From Alopecurus myosuroides (taxonomy: Eukaryota > Streptophyta > Magnoliopsida > Poales > Poaceae): DNA of 64,000 nt. Position 1 is the first letter of the stretch, and each line of letters begins with the position of its first letter. The position numbers and the translations under genes were made by a program. This document shows, piece by piece, positions 33,048-42,429 of the stretch. Under the pieces are notes generated by a model that did not search any database, had not been told where the DNA came from, and worked only from the letters and a program-made list of their open reading frames with translations. The stretch lies in the NCBI GenBank assembly GCA_028641055.1, contig CM054060.1, forward strand, positions 166,498,416-166,562,415, given 5' to 3'.

Positions 33048-33218
33048 GTACTATGTTCGAATTTTTTAGGAGAAAAATAATATCGCCCGGGCCACTAAGC
33101 AGCCCCGTAGGGTACGGGGACCAAAAACGCGCGGACACCATTCTGAACGGCTGCTCAAACATACAAAATCCTAACAAATTCGGGTCCGATTTGAGCAGCC
33201 CCGCAGGAGATGTCCTTA

Positions 33219-33554
33219 CAGATTGAGTTTTAGGAGAACGGGAACATAGTGAATCTGCTAGATTTGCTCAAAGAAAAAGAAAACGACGGAAGATGGCTAG
33301 TCGGGTGGTAGGCCTTATTGCAGCGCTCCTGTTCTCGTTCTGGGCCGTTGCTTTCCCGCTAATAGCCTGATCCGCACAGTCTAGAGGCCAGTCAGATTTC
33401 AACACACGGCCTGTGAAATGAGAAAGGCCCACTCGGATCTTGTACAGCTTTGCTTCTTCCCTGACTCGATTCGAGAAGCTGCTCTGAGAAAATAGACCCG
33501 ATTCCAGGAGTCCTCTCCTCTCCTTCCCCACTTTGTTCAATATCTGAATCAGCC
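33219..33554 (+). promoter_or_regulatory. Upstream region of the gene at 33555
   Basis: Only 336 bases separate the Harbinger element from the ATG, so the two transposons sit in what should be the promoter. No clear TATA box was seen. The last 50 bases are pyrimidine-rich (ctcctctcctctcc), as in many 5' UTRs. Confidence 0.4.
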
Positions 33555-36021
33555 ATGCAGGTAGCCTCCAGAGTCGTCGTCCTCGTCCGCGACGCGGCGG
33601 GCTACGGCGCCGCCCTCGCCGACGCACTCCGGCCGCCGCCGGGGCTCACGAGGTCCCGTTGCCCCCCAAAACCCTAACCCAAACCGTCCAAAAACACGCG
33701 CCTTCCGTCAGCTGACCCCTTCATCGGTGGATGTCCTTGCAGGGTTTCCTCGCCTTTGGAGCTCCCCCTCACCAAGTACGGCCTCAACGACGAGAAGGCC
33801 TCCGGCGAGCTCGTAAGCTTCACCGACTCCAGTGGCTCTCCTCAGGTAAGCTGGTTTTCTCGCCAATCTGGTAGATCCAATTCGTTTGCTACAAATCAAC
33901 ATGCAGTATATGAACCAAAGGGAATACGTTTTTTTGTTTGAGAACTAGGCTGTAGCCTAGTGGCAAGGGGAGTAGTGACAAACCCCTGCACCCAGAGTTC
34001 GAATCCCATCGGGAGCGAATTTCTGGTGCCTCACCCGGGTGGGCTTCTTTCTACCAAAGAAAAGTCCTGGGTGCTAGTGCCCAAGGATCTCATTTTTTTT
34101 TTTGTTGAATAATACGAGGGCTACGGTTGTTTGAATAAACAATTGCCTGGAGACGACTCATTCCCTTTTAAACTGTTCACGGTTTATGTATTCCAGGGCA
34201 AGGTCAGTTCAACTGAAAGATGTAAGCCGTAATACGGGAACTGTGTTAATTGTCTATTCTCTATTGCAAGTTATTCAATTGTTGAGCTATGTGTAGCTTA
34301 GTTGTACGAGCCGAGTTCAGAAGCTTAGGAAGTAGTGCGACCTTTAAGTGTTTGACGGGCAGAGCAGCTAAACTGCTGAGTGCAATTTGGAGACAGAAAA
34401 AACTTAGTTGCTGAGAAAGATAAAGTATGTTTTATGGACATGAGATTGTAGTCAAGTGTTTGGAGTGGAGTGTCATCACGGTTTTGGTCATGTGCCTTGA
34501 TTGCTGCGACCTTGCATTTCGTCCAGATATATGTGTTAGTATGGTGTTCAAGTATACTCTCCCTGACCATCTCCTTATTTCCATGAGTTCACTTGACACA
34601 TCAGTCCAATGTATGATTTAGCACATAGCTCTGTTTTCGTGGATGTAATGCTCTAAATTAGCTTATCGTGTTTGGCTATCAATAAAATTCATGCTAATGA
34701 TGGAATAACTTGAGACAATCCATTGCCAACGGAAAAGAAAATTGCCTTTTGGCCTCACCTTTGATGATCATTTGCTAATGGATGACTAGATATAATCTTT
34801 TTCCTATTTTTTGGTGACATGGGACATAGTTCCTTAGTGCTGTAGTTGCAACTACAAAAGTATTTTAAACAACTGCATTTCTTTGTGGATGCCACATCCA
34901 AGCTATATTCAAGCCCGTTATTTTTTGGCAGGTGTCTTTTTTCGTTCTGCCAGACTATAAGCCTCCTGTTGCTGCATGTGCTATGAATGAGATTTTAGCA
35001 TTGATTTCTTCTGAAGCTCCCTCTGTTGAGCCAGTTCTAATTATCCCATTCATCACAAGACCAGCGAGTTACTACCATGGAATGGTTCGTGCAACAAAAC
35101 CTGGACAGTTAACTACACTTCATGCTGCTGAAATAGGGGCATCAACTGAGTTTACTCGCTCGTTGGTTGACGGAACTGCTAAACTTCCTCCTTCATCACT
35201 AATACGTAGTGAACCAATACTATGTTTGCTGGAAATGGTGCGCGTGTTGAAGATACCCACGGTCCTTCTTGTCACATCAGGTGGACAGCAGCATAGCAGA
35301 AGCTCTTCAGATTCTGACCTTGAGGTACATCTTTCCTTTCCTTTTACCCTATTTTTTGTTCCCATTATCTTCTGCTAAGTTTCCTGAAAGTAACGATACA
35401 TGATACAGAATAATGTAATGGGAAATTGTTATAGTAAATTTAGTGACAAACTCAAAACTAATTTCTTACAAGCAATTCTGAAAAGCTTGACATTTGGCCT
35501 GGTAGCTTGAAGCTATAATTAACATTGAAACCGACTGAAATATATAAAAGGTGTATATTGAGATTCTAAGGGTAGGAAAAATCGTGGTGTCATGTTCTTT
35601 CCAAATAGAAAGCAAGAGCATGATGTTTGTTGTATGGTAGCTAATGGTTTGTGTCTTTGGTTATGCACAACACACCCATATTGAACAGAGTTATATACCA
35701 AAATAAACTCTTGTTTACTGTCGAAGAACACATGGGTTTGGCAATTCTGTCCGGTGTGTTACTTTGTTAGTGTTACTTAGTTTGTTTGTGCTACCTTGGG
35801 CAGGCTTTTATGCAAGTTGTCACATCGACAGTACCTTTACGAATCGTAGTGCATGCTTTGCCCACCTCATCTCTCTGCCTAATTACTTACAGGTGCTGCA
35901 ATGCGTGGGAGATCACTTGGCCAGGCACATCAACTTGGAGTTCTCCAAAGAAACTGTCATTGAGATGGGAGTTGAGAAATCACGAAGCATTCAAGAACCC
36001 TGGCGGGAGCTGTATATGTGA
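33555..36021 (+). CDS. Conserved plant protein, four exons, function not assigned
   Basis: Exons inferred by eye: 33555-33652, 33743-33845, 34932-35324 and 35893-36021. Introns begin gt and end ag, and phases are consistent. The sum is 723 bases, giving 240 residues. It starts MQVASRVVVLVRDAAGYGAA and ends EKSRSIQEPWRELYM. The third exon is highly protein-like (SFFVLPDYKPPVAACAMNE, VLIIPFITRPASYYHGMV, GAEIGA-type AAEIGASTEFTRSL, LLEMVRVLKIPTVLLVTSGGQ). No signal peptide or membrane segment is evident, so it is probably soluble. The short segment RVLKIPTVLL recalls the C-terminal part of proteasome assembly chaperone 1, but that is weak and I leave the function open. Intron 2 carries a SINE, and the upstream DNA carries two Harbinger elements. 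The structure looks intact. Confidence 0.8.
33936..34103 (+). mobile_element. tRNA-derived SINE (Au-like) in intron 2
   Basis: It starts near gtttgagaactaggc. It has a Pol III A box (tgtagcctagtggcaag, 33951-33967) and a B box (gagttcgaatcccat, 33995-34009), and ends in a run of about ten T. Size and wording fit the Au SINE group of plants. A clear target duplication was not confirmed (aatacg occurs on both sides). Confidence 0.75.
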
Positions 36022-36270
36022 CGATCCTACAACCCTACCCGATCCGTGCCCTTATCGACATGGCTCTTCAACTGTTAGATTGGGATGTATTTTGTGTGCG
36101 GTGCTGTGGAACTGGGATGATAAATGATGTGACTTGTGCAAGGATCTGTAGTATCTAATATGAGCCGCATTTTATTTCCCCTTCAAGTCCAGCTTGATAT
36201 TCTTGACCAGCAGGATCTGGTGTGATAAGGTTGGGCACAATGGAAGTAACTTAGAATGGGAGTAAATTAG

Positions 36271-36354
36271 ACTCCCTCCGTCCCAAATTAATTGTCTCAA
36301 AGTTGGACAAAAGTGGGTCCCAAATTAATTGTCTCAAAGTTGGACAAAAGTGGG
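36271..36354 (+). mobile_element. Stowaway-like MITE remnant with a perfect 37-bp tandem repeat
   Basis: It begins with ctccctccgtccc, the classic end of Stowaway (Tc1/mariner) MITEs, about 250 bases downstream of the stop codon. Instead of a normal inner part, the adjoining 37 bases (tcccaaattaattgtctc...aagtggg) occur twice, head to tail and identical (36281-36317, 36318-36354). The right terminal repeat is reduced to gggagt. Confidence 0.65.
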
Positions 36355-37138
36355 AGTAGTAACTAGCACAATGCCCATGCTTCGCCACGGAGCAAAACAC
36401 TATTTGACATGAACTGGCCAATAATGTAAGTAAGTGAATCAAACATTAAAAAAGATTAAGAACTGCATATTTTTGTTTGTATGGATATTAACTTGTTGAG
36501 TGAATTCATTTATTTTGGTGAAACATTTGGTGGTACGAGATGTAAGTGATAAGGGCATATCTGCAAATGTGTAATGAAAAGGTGGGTGTCCTTTTGTAAA
36601 ATTGTCATAGATTGCTTCCTGTCCGTGGTCGTGGATGAAAGATGGCAGACACACCATCATCACCAACTGTGATTTTTATAGTAGAGAGACATCACACACG
36701 ATAAAGTTGATTATGTGGTATGTAGTTAATAGGGAAAAATATGTTTATGGTTAGTTACCGTAACATTATGGATATGAAGAAAACATGACTCTATAGGCTA
36801 ATAAATAAAATCTTGTATGACATCGTGCTATGGCGGTACTAGCATAGACTAGTAATATGTCCATGTTGCTACTTTAAGTTATTTCCCTCCAATTGTGACT
36901 AGCTTGATAAGTGTGGGTGTTTGGTGGTGTCTCGGATTTTGTCTCCTGTTAAAAAAAAATGGTTTTGCCGTAGTGCAACAATGTGACCGGCAAAGTCATG
37001 GTCAGAAAAGGTGAAATCCAATTTTGAAAAAATCAGCACGCCGTGTTGCAACAATACAGACCCCCAACTTTATAAAATACTCCCTCCTTTCACTTTTAGG
37101 CCCTTCTTGGAATGGGGTTGTTTTTTCGGCTAGTAAAC
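36355..37138. other. Repeat-like intergenic DNA
   Basis: Near 36360 (actagcacaatgcccatgc) and 36850 (actagtaatatgtccatg) are termini of a kind common in grass DNA transposons, bounding about 0.5 kb without genes. At 37079 another ctccctcct MITE end is seen, cut off after about 60 bases by the LTR starting at 37139. Confidence 0.4.
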
Positions 37139-38278
37139 TGTAACAACCCAAGTATGAAAATTCCCCTTTTGCAATGTTGTTTCTTGATTTCTAATTAATA
37201 CATCATGTCATCATAATGCATTCATGTGTGGAATCTCAAATTTCAAATAAATTGAAATCAACATGTTTCACACTTGGTCTGTTACAACCTTTTCAAATAA
37301 AATATTCAAATCAAACAATTTAATTGTTTTCCATAAACTTGATTTTCCAAATAAGTGACTTGGGTAATTTTCAAATAATTCAATTATTGCAAACATTCAA
37401 CCAAATTCATTTAAATTTCAAACAGCAACAAATATTTAAAATTTTGAAAAACAAAAGTTGGTGCAACTGGGCTTTTTCAATAAGGAACTTATAAAAAATT
37501 ATCACCATAATTTTTGGATTCCAAAAACCCTTTCTTTTTCCTTCTCTTTTCTTTCTACAAAAAAAAGAAAGGAATAATAAAAAGAAAAGAAAAGGGGGTG
37601 GCAGCCTAGTTGGGCCCAATCCAGCCCAATACCCCTTGGTTGTCTTCTTCCTCGTACAGAACAGAGGGCACGAGGAGCAGGTGAGCTTCTGTGGTTTCCC
37701 TGCCTCCACGTCTCCTCCTCCTCTCCCCTTTCCCCTCTACTTAAAGCCATCCACACCCCAAACCCTAGCCCCTTCCTCCTTCCTCCTTGCCGCCACCAAC
37801 CTTTCTCCTTTTGATCGCTCTCCTTCCTCCCTGTTTTTCTGAACCATCGAGAGAGAGAGCACCCACCATGGCCGGAAGTTGGAGAGGGTGGCGCGGTCGC
37901 CGTGCTCGTCGATAGGCCGTGGTCTCAGCGGTAATGGAACCAGGAGAGTGCCATCTCCAATTTTGACGAAGGAACCGCGGCCAGAGGCGGACTGCAGCGA
38001 CGACGCCGTCGAGCTCTTCTTCCCTGGCGAGCTCCTGTCCCTGCCGCGCGAACGCGTCCTCCTCCTCCGTTCCTTCGTCGCCGACCAGCCCAGGGTGAGC
38101 ACCCCCTCCACTCATTTCCCTTCCCCTCCACACGCCCATGTACGCGGTACGGCACGCACAGACAACGTCGTCGCCCGCCCCTGGTTGTCGCCGGCGTTTT
38201 CCCGTCCATCTTCGTCGATCCGTAGCGTTGTTACACTTTACCTTCCATCAGATCTGTATTCCTTCAGAACCCGAGCAC

Positions 38279-38510
38279 CAGCCCAGTGGCACAAGCCCCA
38301 AGCGCGCACACCCGAGGATGCGGGTTCGAGTATCCCCCCACGCGGAATAAGCCCCCTTTTACTTGTTTTACCGCGCGCAGCGCCAGGGTCACACTTGATT
38401 TTACGTCTGCACCATATCCTATCACAAGTCGAGCAGCAGCCCAGCGGTTCGAGCGCGCGTAACCTTTCAGGAGGTCTCTGGTTCGAGTCCGCTGAATCCC
38501 TTCCTTTTAT
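38279..38510 (+). other. Two tRNA-like Pol III box pairs inside the LTR
   Basis: Unit 1: A-box-like cagcccagtggc (38279-38290), B-box gggttcgagtatccc (38322-38336), then cctttt at 38355. Unit 2: A-box-like cagcccagcgg (38437-38447), B-box ggttcgagtcc (38480-38490), then ccttttatttt near 38503. Both recur in the 3' LTR (61926-61983 and 62084-62137). They look like remnants of tRNA-derived SINEs captured by the LTR. No full cloverleaf was built, so they are not called as tRNA genes. Confidence 0.5.
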
Positions 38511-39080
38511 TTTGATTTTACTGAGCGTGGCACAGACATCAATTCTGAATTCCAGCACAGGTTGCACGTTAGCACTTCTGTCCTAGGATTAAAACATCCA
38601 TAACTTGCTCAATTTTAACCCAAATATTGTAAACTTTGAGTCTATTTTGTTCAGAATTTCGTAAGCTATCTAACCAGCACTTTTGTTCACTGTTTTGAGT
38701 AATAAAACCGGTGGAAATAATTAGTTTGTTCTACTCCTTATTAAAACTTGTTAAAGGCATAAGTTTTGTTTTACTTATTCAAATTGTGCAAACTTGGTAT
38801 CAATTTGTAGAGGAGAGCATAAGCGTTCTGTTAGCATTATGGCATGCATGTTTAACACCCTTAAAACCTATGGTCTTGTAGATAACCCTTGTATTTATGC
38901 ATATGGGTAACCTCCAATTGCATTAGCTTATGCATCGGAACCCATTTAATTTTGTGTAGATGATCTTAGCTTATCTTGTTGCACCAATTAAAATGTCATG
39001 CATCATCCCATGATTGTGCATTATGCCATGTTATTGATTGTACGTCTCTCTCCGTTGTTTGTTTGCTTCTTCTCGAATAG

Positions 39081-39158
39081 ACGACGACGTTGAGACAGAC
39101 GAGGTTTACGATACCACTTCAGAGGAGTTAGCCCAGTACCAGGCTACTGAGTTTGCAG
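39081..39158 (+). other. Candidate acidic mini-exon in the LTR, copy 1
   Basis: It has a splice-like acceptor tctcgaatag before it and a GC-type donor consensus (ag then gcaagt) after it. The 78 bases encode, in phase 1-1, DDDVETDEVYDTTSEEL and then AQYQATEFA. The first Asp borrows one G from the preceding exon. Codons are open in all copies. Confidence 0.45.
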
Positions 39159-39914
39159 GCAAGTATTCAGTCACATGAACCATTGTGTCCGTTCCACACT
39201 TGATACCGATACTTTCCGTTGTCTAATCTGCTAGCCTTATGATTCGTTGCTTGTGTTCTGATCCTATCACATGTCATCCTGCAGCCATGAATATAGCCTC
39301 ACCCCCACACCTACAACCTTGTTGTTTGTTAGCCTGTGTCGTAGTATCATGCTTAGGTTTGTTTGTGCTCGAGTCTTGTTGTCATTTATCTTATCACCAG
39401 CACAGGCTGCACGTTAGCACTTCTGTTCTAGGATTAAAACATCCATAACTTGCTCAATTTTAACCCAAATATTGTAAACTTTGAGTCTATTTTGTTCAGA
39501 ATTTCGTAAGCTATCTAACCACACACTTTTGAGTAATAAAACCGGTGGAAATAATTAGTTTGTTCTACTCCTTATTAAAACTTGTTAAAGGCATAAGTTT
39601 TGTTTTACTTATTCAAATTGTGCAAACTTGGTATCAATTTGTAGAGGAGAGCATAAGCGTTCTGTTAGCATTATGGCATGCATGTTTAACACCCTTAAAA
39701 CCTATGGTCTTATAGATAACCCTTGTATTTATGCATATGGGTAACCTCCAATTGCATTAGCTTATGCATCGGAACCCATTTGATTTTGTGTAGATTATCT
39801 TAGCTTATCTTGTTGCACCAATTAAAATGTCATGCATCATCCCATGATTGTGCATTATGACATGTTATTGATTGTCCGTCTCTCTCTGTTGTTTGTTTGC
39901 TTCTTCTCGAATAG

Positions 39915-39992
39915 ACGACGACGTTGAGACAGACGAGGTTTACGATACCACTTCAGAGGAGTTAGTCCAGTACCAGGCTACTGAGTTTGCAG
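39915..39992 (+). other. Candidate acidic mini-exon in the LTR, copy 2 (tandem duplicate)
   Basis: This is the same exon as at 39081, present because of the tandem duplication. One Ala codon became Val (gcc to gtc). Acceptor and donor signals are retained. Being 78 bases and symmetric in phase, a second copy would not disturb the frame. Confidence 0.45.
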
Positions 39993-41202
39993 GCAAGTAT
40001 TCACTCACATGAACCATTGTGTCCGTTCCACACTTGATACCTATACTTTCCGTTGTCTAATCTGTTAGCCTTATGATTCGTTGCTTGTGTTCCGATCCTA
40101 TCACATGTCATCCTGTAGCCATGAATATAGCCTCACCCCCACACCTACAACCTTGTTGTTTGTTAGCCTGTGTCGTAGTATCATGCTTAGGTTTGTTTGT
40201 GCTCGAGTCTTGTTGTCATTTATCTTATCACCTGTTTAGTTTGGTAGATGGGCTTGTTATAATCAATATCATGTTAATGTTTGGGGTAATAATAATTTGA
40301 TGATAAGGCACCGGCAGGAGGCCCGGGTTAGGGTTTTGAAGCCTGCTAGTGTCGACCCTAATTAGGAAAAGGGTCTTGTCCTCTGATCCATGATGAGCGT
40401 GCTCACCGCATCCGGGTGGTCGTATGGAACCCCCCTCGACTTGACCTGATCCGCAGTTTGTCCGAAGAGCCACACTTAGTTCGGGTGTTCCATTTGCGCA
40501 TACGCATGAATGGGTCGCGCCCATGGTTGATGATTATGATGATGTTGATGACGCATACATATAGGGCGAGGCCTGTGGTGCCGGGGGGTGTGGTTTTCAC
40601 CCTTGCGCTTAGGTTAGGCCGGACTGGCCGGGACCTTATAGCTCCATGGCTCCTAGGACAGGTTGCAGAGATGGTTCGAGTCGTGTTGAGTCCACCTGAG
40701 TTTTAGTTGGTGGCTCGAGTGTGTACGGGTACTGGAGCACACCCTGCAGGGATGAATCTTCTCGAGAAGCCGTGTTGTCCGCGGTTATGTGACGACTTGG
40801 TGAAAGTGCTGGCTAACAAGTACTCCGACAACTTACACCTAATTAATAATAATTTGACTAGTAATAGGCATATTGTCACAATAACCTGAACCTTCATTAA
40901 TCCAACTGTGTGGGTTATCCTCGGATTGCTTCTTTGGATAAGGGGCGAGATCCAGGATGGGTTTGTTTGAGGTTAGTGGTAGTTGGCTCCGATGCGCTAT
41001 CTTATCCATTTCTTTTAGCCGGATGTTGTAGCGTGTCTCTGTAGTTGGTTAGTGCAGCCCGCTGCCGCACCTTTGTATCACCTATCTTCCGTTGAACCCA
41101 AAGCATCTGTACTTGGTGTTGTCGGGTACACTTTGGTATCTTGTGCGTCTTGCTTGCCAGTACTCGTCCGTACTGACCCCTTTGGGGCTGCTGGTTCTGC
41201 AG

Positions 41203-41267
41203 ACTACGTTTCCGAGGATCCCCACGGTGGCTACTACGTGGAGTATGATGAGGCTGCTGACGAGTAG
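41203..41267 (+). other. Candidate terminal exon of the LTR mini-ORF
   Basis: It is preceded by ctggttctgcag. With one G carried over from the mini-exon it reads DYVSEDPHGG, YYVEYDEAADE and a stop at 41265-41267. The phase matches the mini-exon donor. The 3' LTR counterpart lies just beyond the window. Confidence 0.45.
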
Positions 41268-41739
41268 ATAGCGGACCCCGGGCAGGATCCGAGACTTCGT
41301 GGATGGGCTCCGTTCTTTTCGTTTCCGGCCTCTTAGGCCTATTTGGTTCTTGTCTGTAGTCAGACACTTTCTGTGCTTCCGCTGTGATGTAATGATGACT
41401 TGTTGGGACATGTGTCCTCTGTATGACTGTATTTGCTATCTTTGCTCTAGTGAGAGCTTTTGCCACTTATTTCTATTTCTTTGTGTCTTATAGATTTGTT
41501 GTGATATCACTTGTTCAAATGCCGTTGACGTACCATGTGTGTATGTTATGAAGTACGTCAATGGAAGTATTCGGATTCCTATTGGATGGTTTCACAGACG
41601 ATGAATAGTAGAGAATGGTTGTCACACGTTTACGTGTCGGCCTACTCATATTGAGATGCGGGTGCAGGTAGGCCCCGTAAGCCAATTATCTACTATTTAG
41701 CGGGCTGTGTGTATCCTCTAGAAGTCCGGGTGCGACAAA

Positions 41740-41750
41740 TGGTATCAGAC
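41740..41750 (+). other. Primer binding site of the Tekay-like element
   Basis: The sequence tggtatcagac lies two bases after the LTR end (gcgaca). It agrees with the complement of initiator tRNA-Met over the first ten bases. Confidence 0.85.
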
Positions 41751-42429
41751 TCTGTCTGCCTGTAGGATCCCTTTTACTGGTCGCAGTTGAGTCTAGAAAC
41801 TATTTTGTAGCTATATAGGAAAAATGAAACGTGAGAGTAGGAATTCTGTTCTTTTATTTCTTTCCCCACACACCCTCCCTTTTCTGGTAAGGAAGTGCAA
41901 CGTTGTTTTTCTCTTCTCACCTAAACTTTCAAGTTAGGATTTCACGTATCCTGGTTTCTCGAGGATGGTTATATCTACTAGACCATAGGAATGGAGGTGG
42001 TTGTGACACGATTTTCGTGTTGCCTACTCACGATTGAGAATGGTGGCAAATAAGCCCCGGAAGCAGATCCTCTATTCCTTAAGCAGTAGATATTGATCCT
42101 CTAGAAGCCCGGATGGGGTTTTCCGTAGTACCTCAGGTGTTTGTGGTCTCCTGTTTCCCAGTTGTTGCTTCGATATCGTCCTTCACAAATCGTCTCTTTC
42201 GTTGTAACAACTTATCTGTTGATTCGTTGTTAACCTCCATCCGTTCTGTTCCGGAGATTTTCTTCTTCAACACGGCTATCCGTGTGGTACGCGAACCATT
42301 TATGGTGAACGTTGAGGGTAGTATATATTTGCTCCATGCTACCTTCTTACCGTCTGAAGTAAGCCTTGTAAGCACTTATATTGGATTTTGTTATCCGGTT
42401 AGTGTGTTAACCTTGGTATCCTCTTCAGG
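41751..42429 (+). other. Leader between primer site and gag, with an LTR-end-like repeat
   Basis: It is non-coding. The part about 41930-42115 (cctactca, aagcccc, tatcctctagaagcccgg-type order) is a diverged copy of the LTR end at about 41560-41735. A strong 3' splice-like site (ttggtatcctcttcag, ending 42428) lies one base before the gag ATG at 42430. Confidence 0.6.

Larger units (their letters stand above)
31818..33215 (+). mobile_element. PIF/Harbinger-type element 2, a Pack-type gene-capturing transposon
   Basis: The termini read inward GGCCATCTCCTACGGGGGTG (left) and GGACATCTCCTGCGGGGCTG (right), followed on both sides by CTCAA. Flanking TTA lies at 31815-31817 and 33216-33218. The left TTA is the same three bases that close element 1. 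No transposase is present. The interior instead holds fragments of three unrelated host genes in both orientations (see separate entries). A 38-base near-perfect palindrome at 31938-31975 repeats the subterminal motif tgctcaaat. Confidence 0.85.
38552..40232 (+). repeat. 845-bp tandem duplication within the 5' LTR
   Basis: Copy 1 is 38552-39396 and copy 2 is 39397-40232; both begin ccagcacagg. The junction reads ttatcaccagcacagg, with only two to four bases of overlap between unit end and unit start. The 3' LTR has a single copy (from about 62202), so the duplication arose in this LTR alone. Copy 2 has a 12-base loss near 39520. Confidence 0.95.
37139..41737 (+). repeat. 5' LTR of the Tekay-like element (4599 bp)
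   Basis: It starts TGTAACAACCC and ends GTGCGACA, two bases before the primer binding site. It has an AT-rich first 450 bases, then a GC-rich transcribed leader with tacttaaag as a possible TATA-like site near 37738, and a 5' splice-like site ccagggtgagc near 38090. An 840-bp internal tandem duplication makes it longer than the 3' LTR. Base 41185 corresponds to the end of the window in the 3' LTR. Confidence 0.9.

Noticed and set aside
38279..38510. Calling true tRNA genes at the A/B-box pairs
   Set aside because: Acceptor stem and anticodon arm pairing were not convincing, and the units are part of an LTR. They are listed as tRNA-like instead.
37879..38586. 235-codon plus frame in the Tekay LTR leader
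   Set aside because: It has no ATG start (TTG only), crosses a likely splice donor and the tRNA-like units, and shows no domain. Conservation between the LTRs only reflects their common origin.
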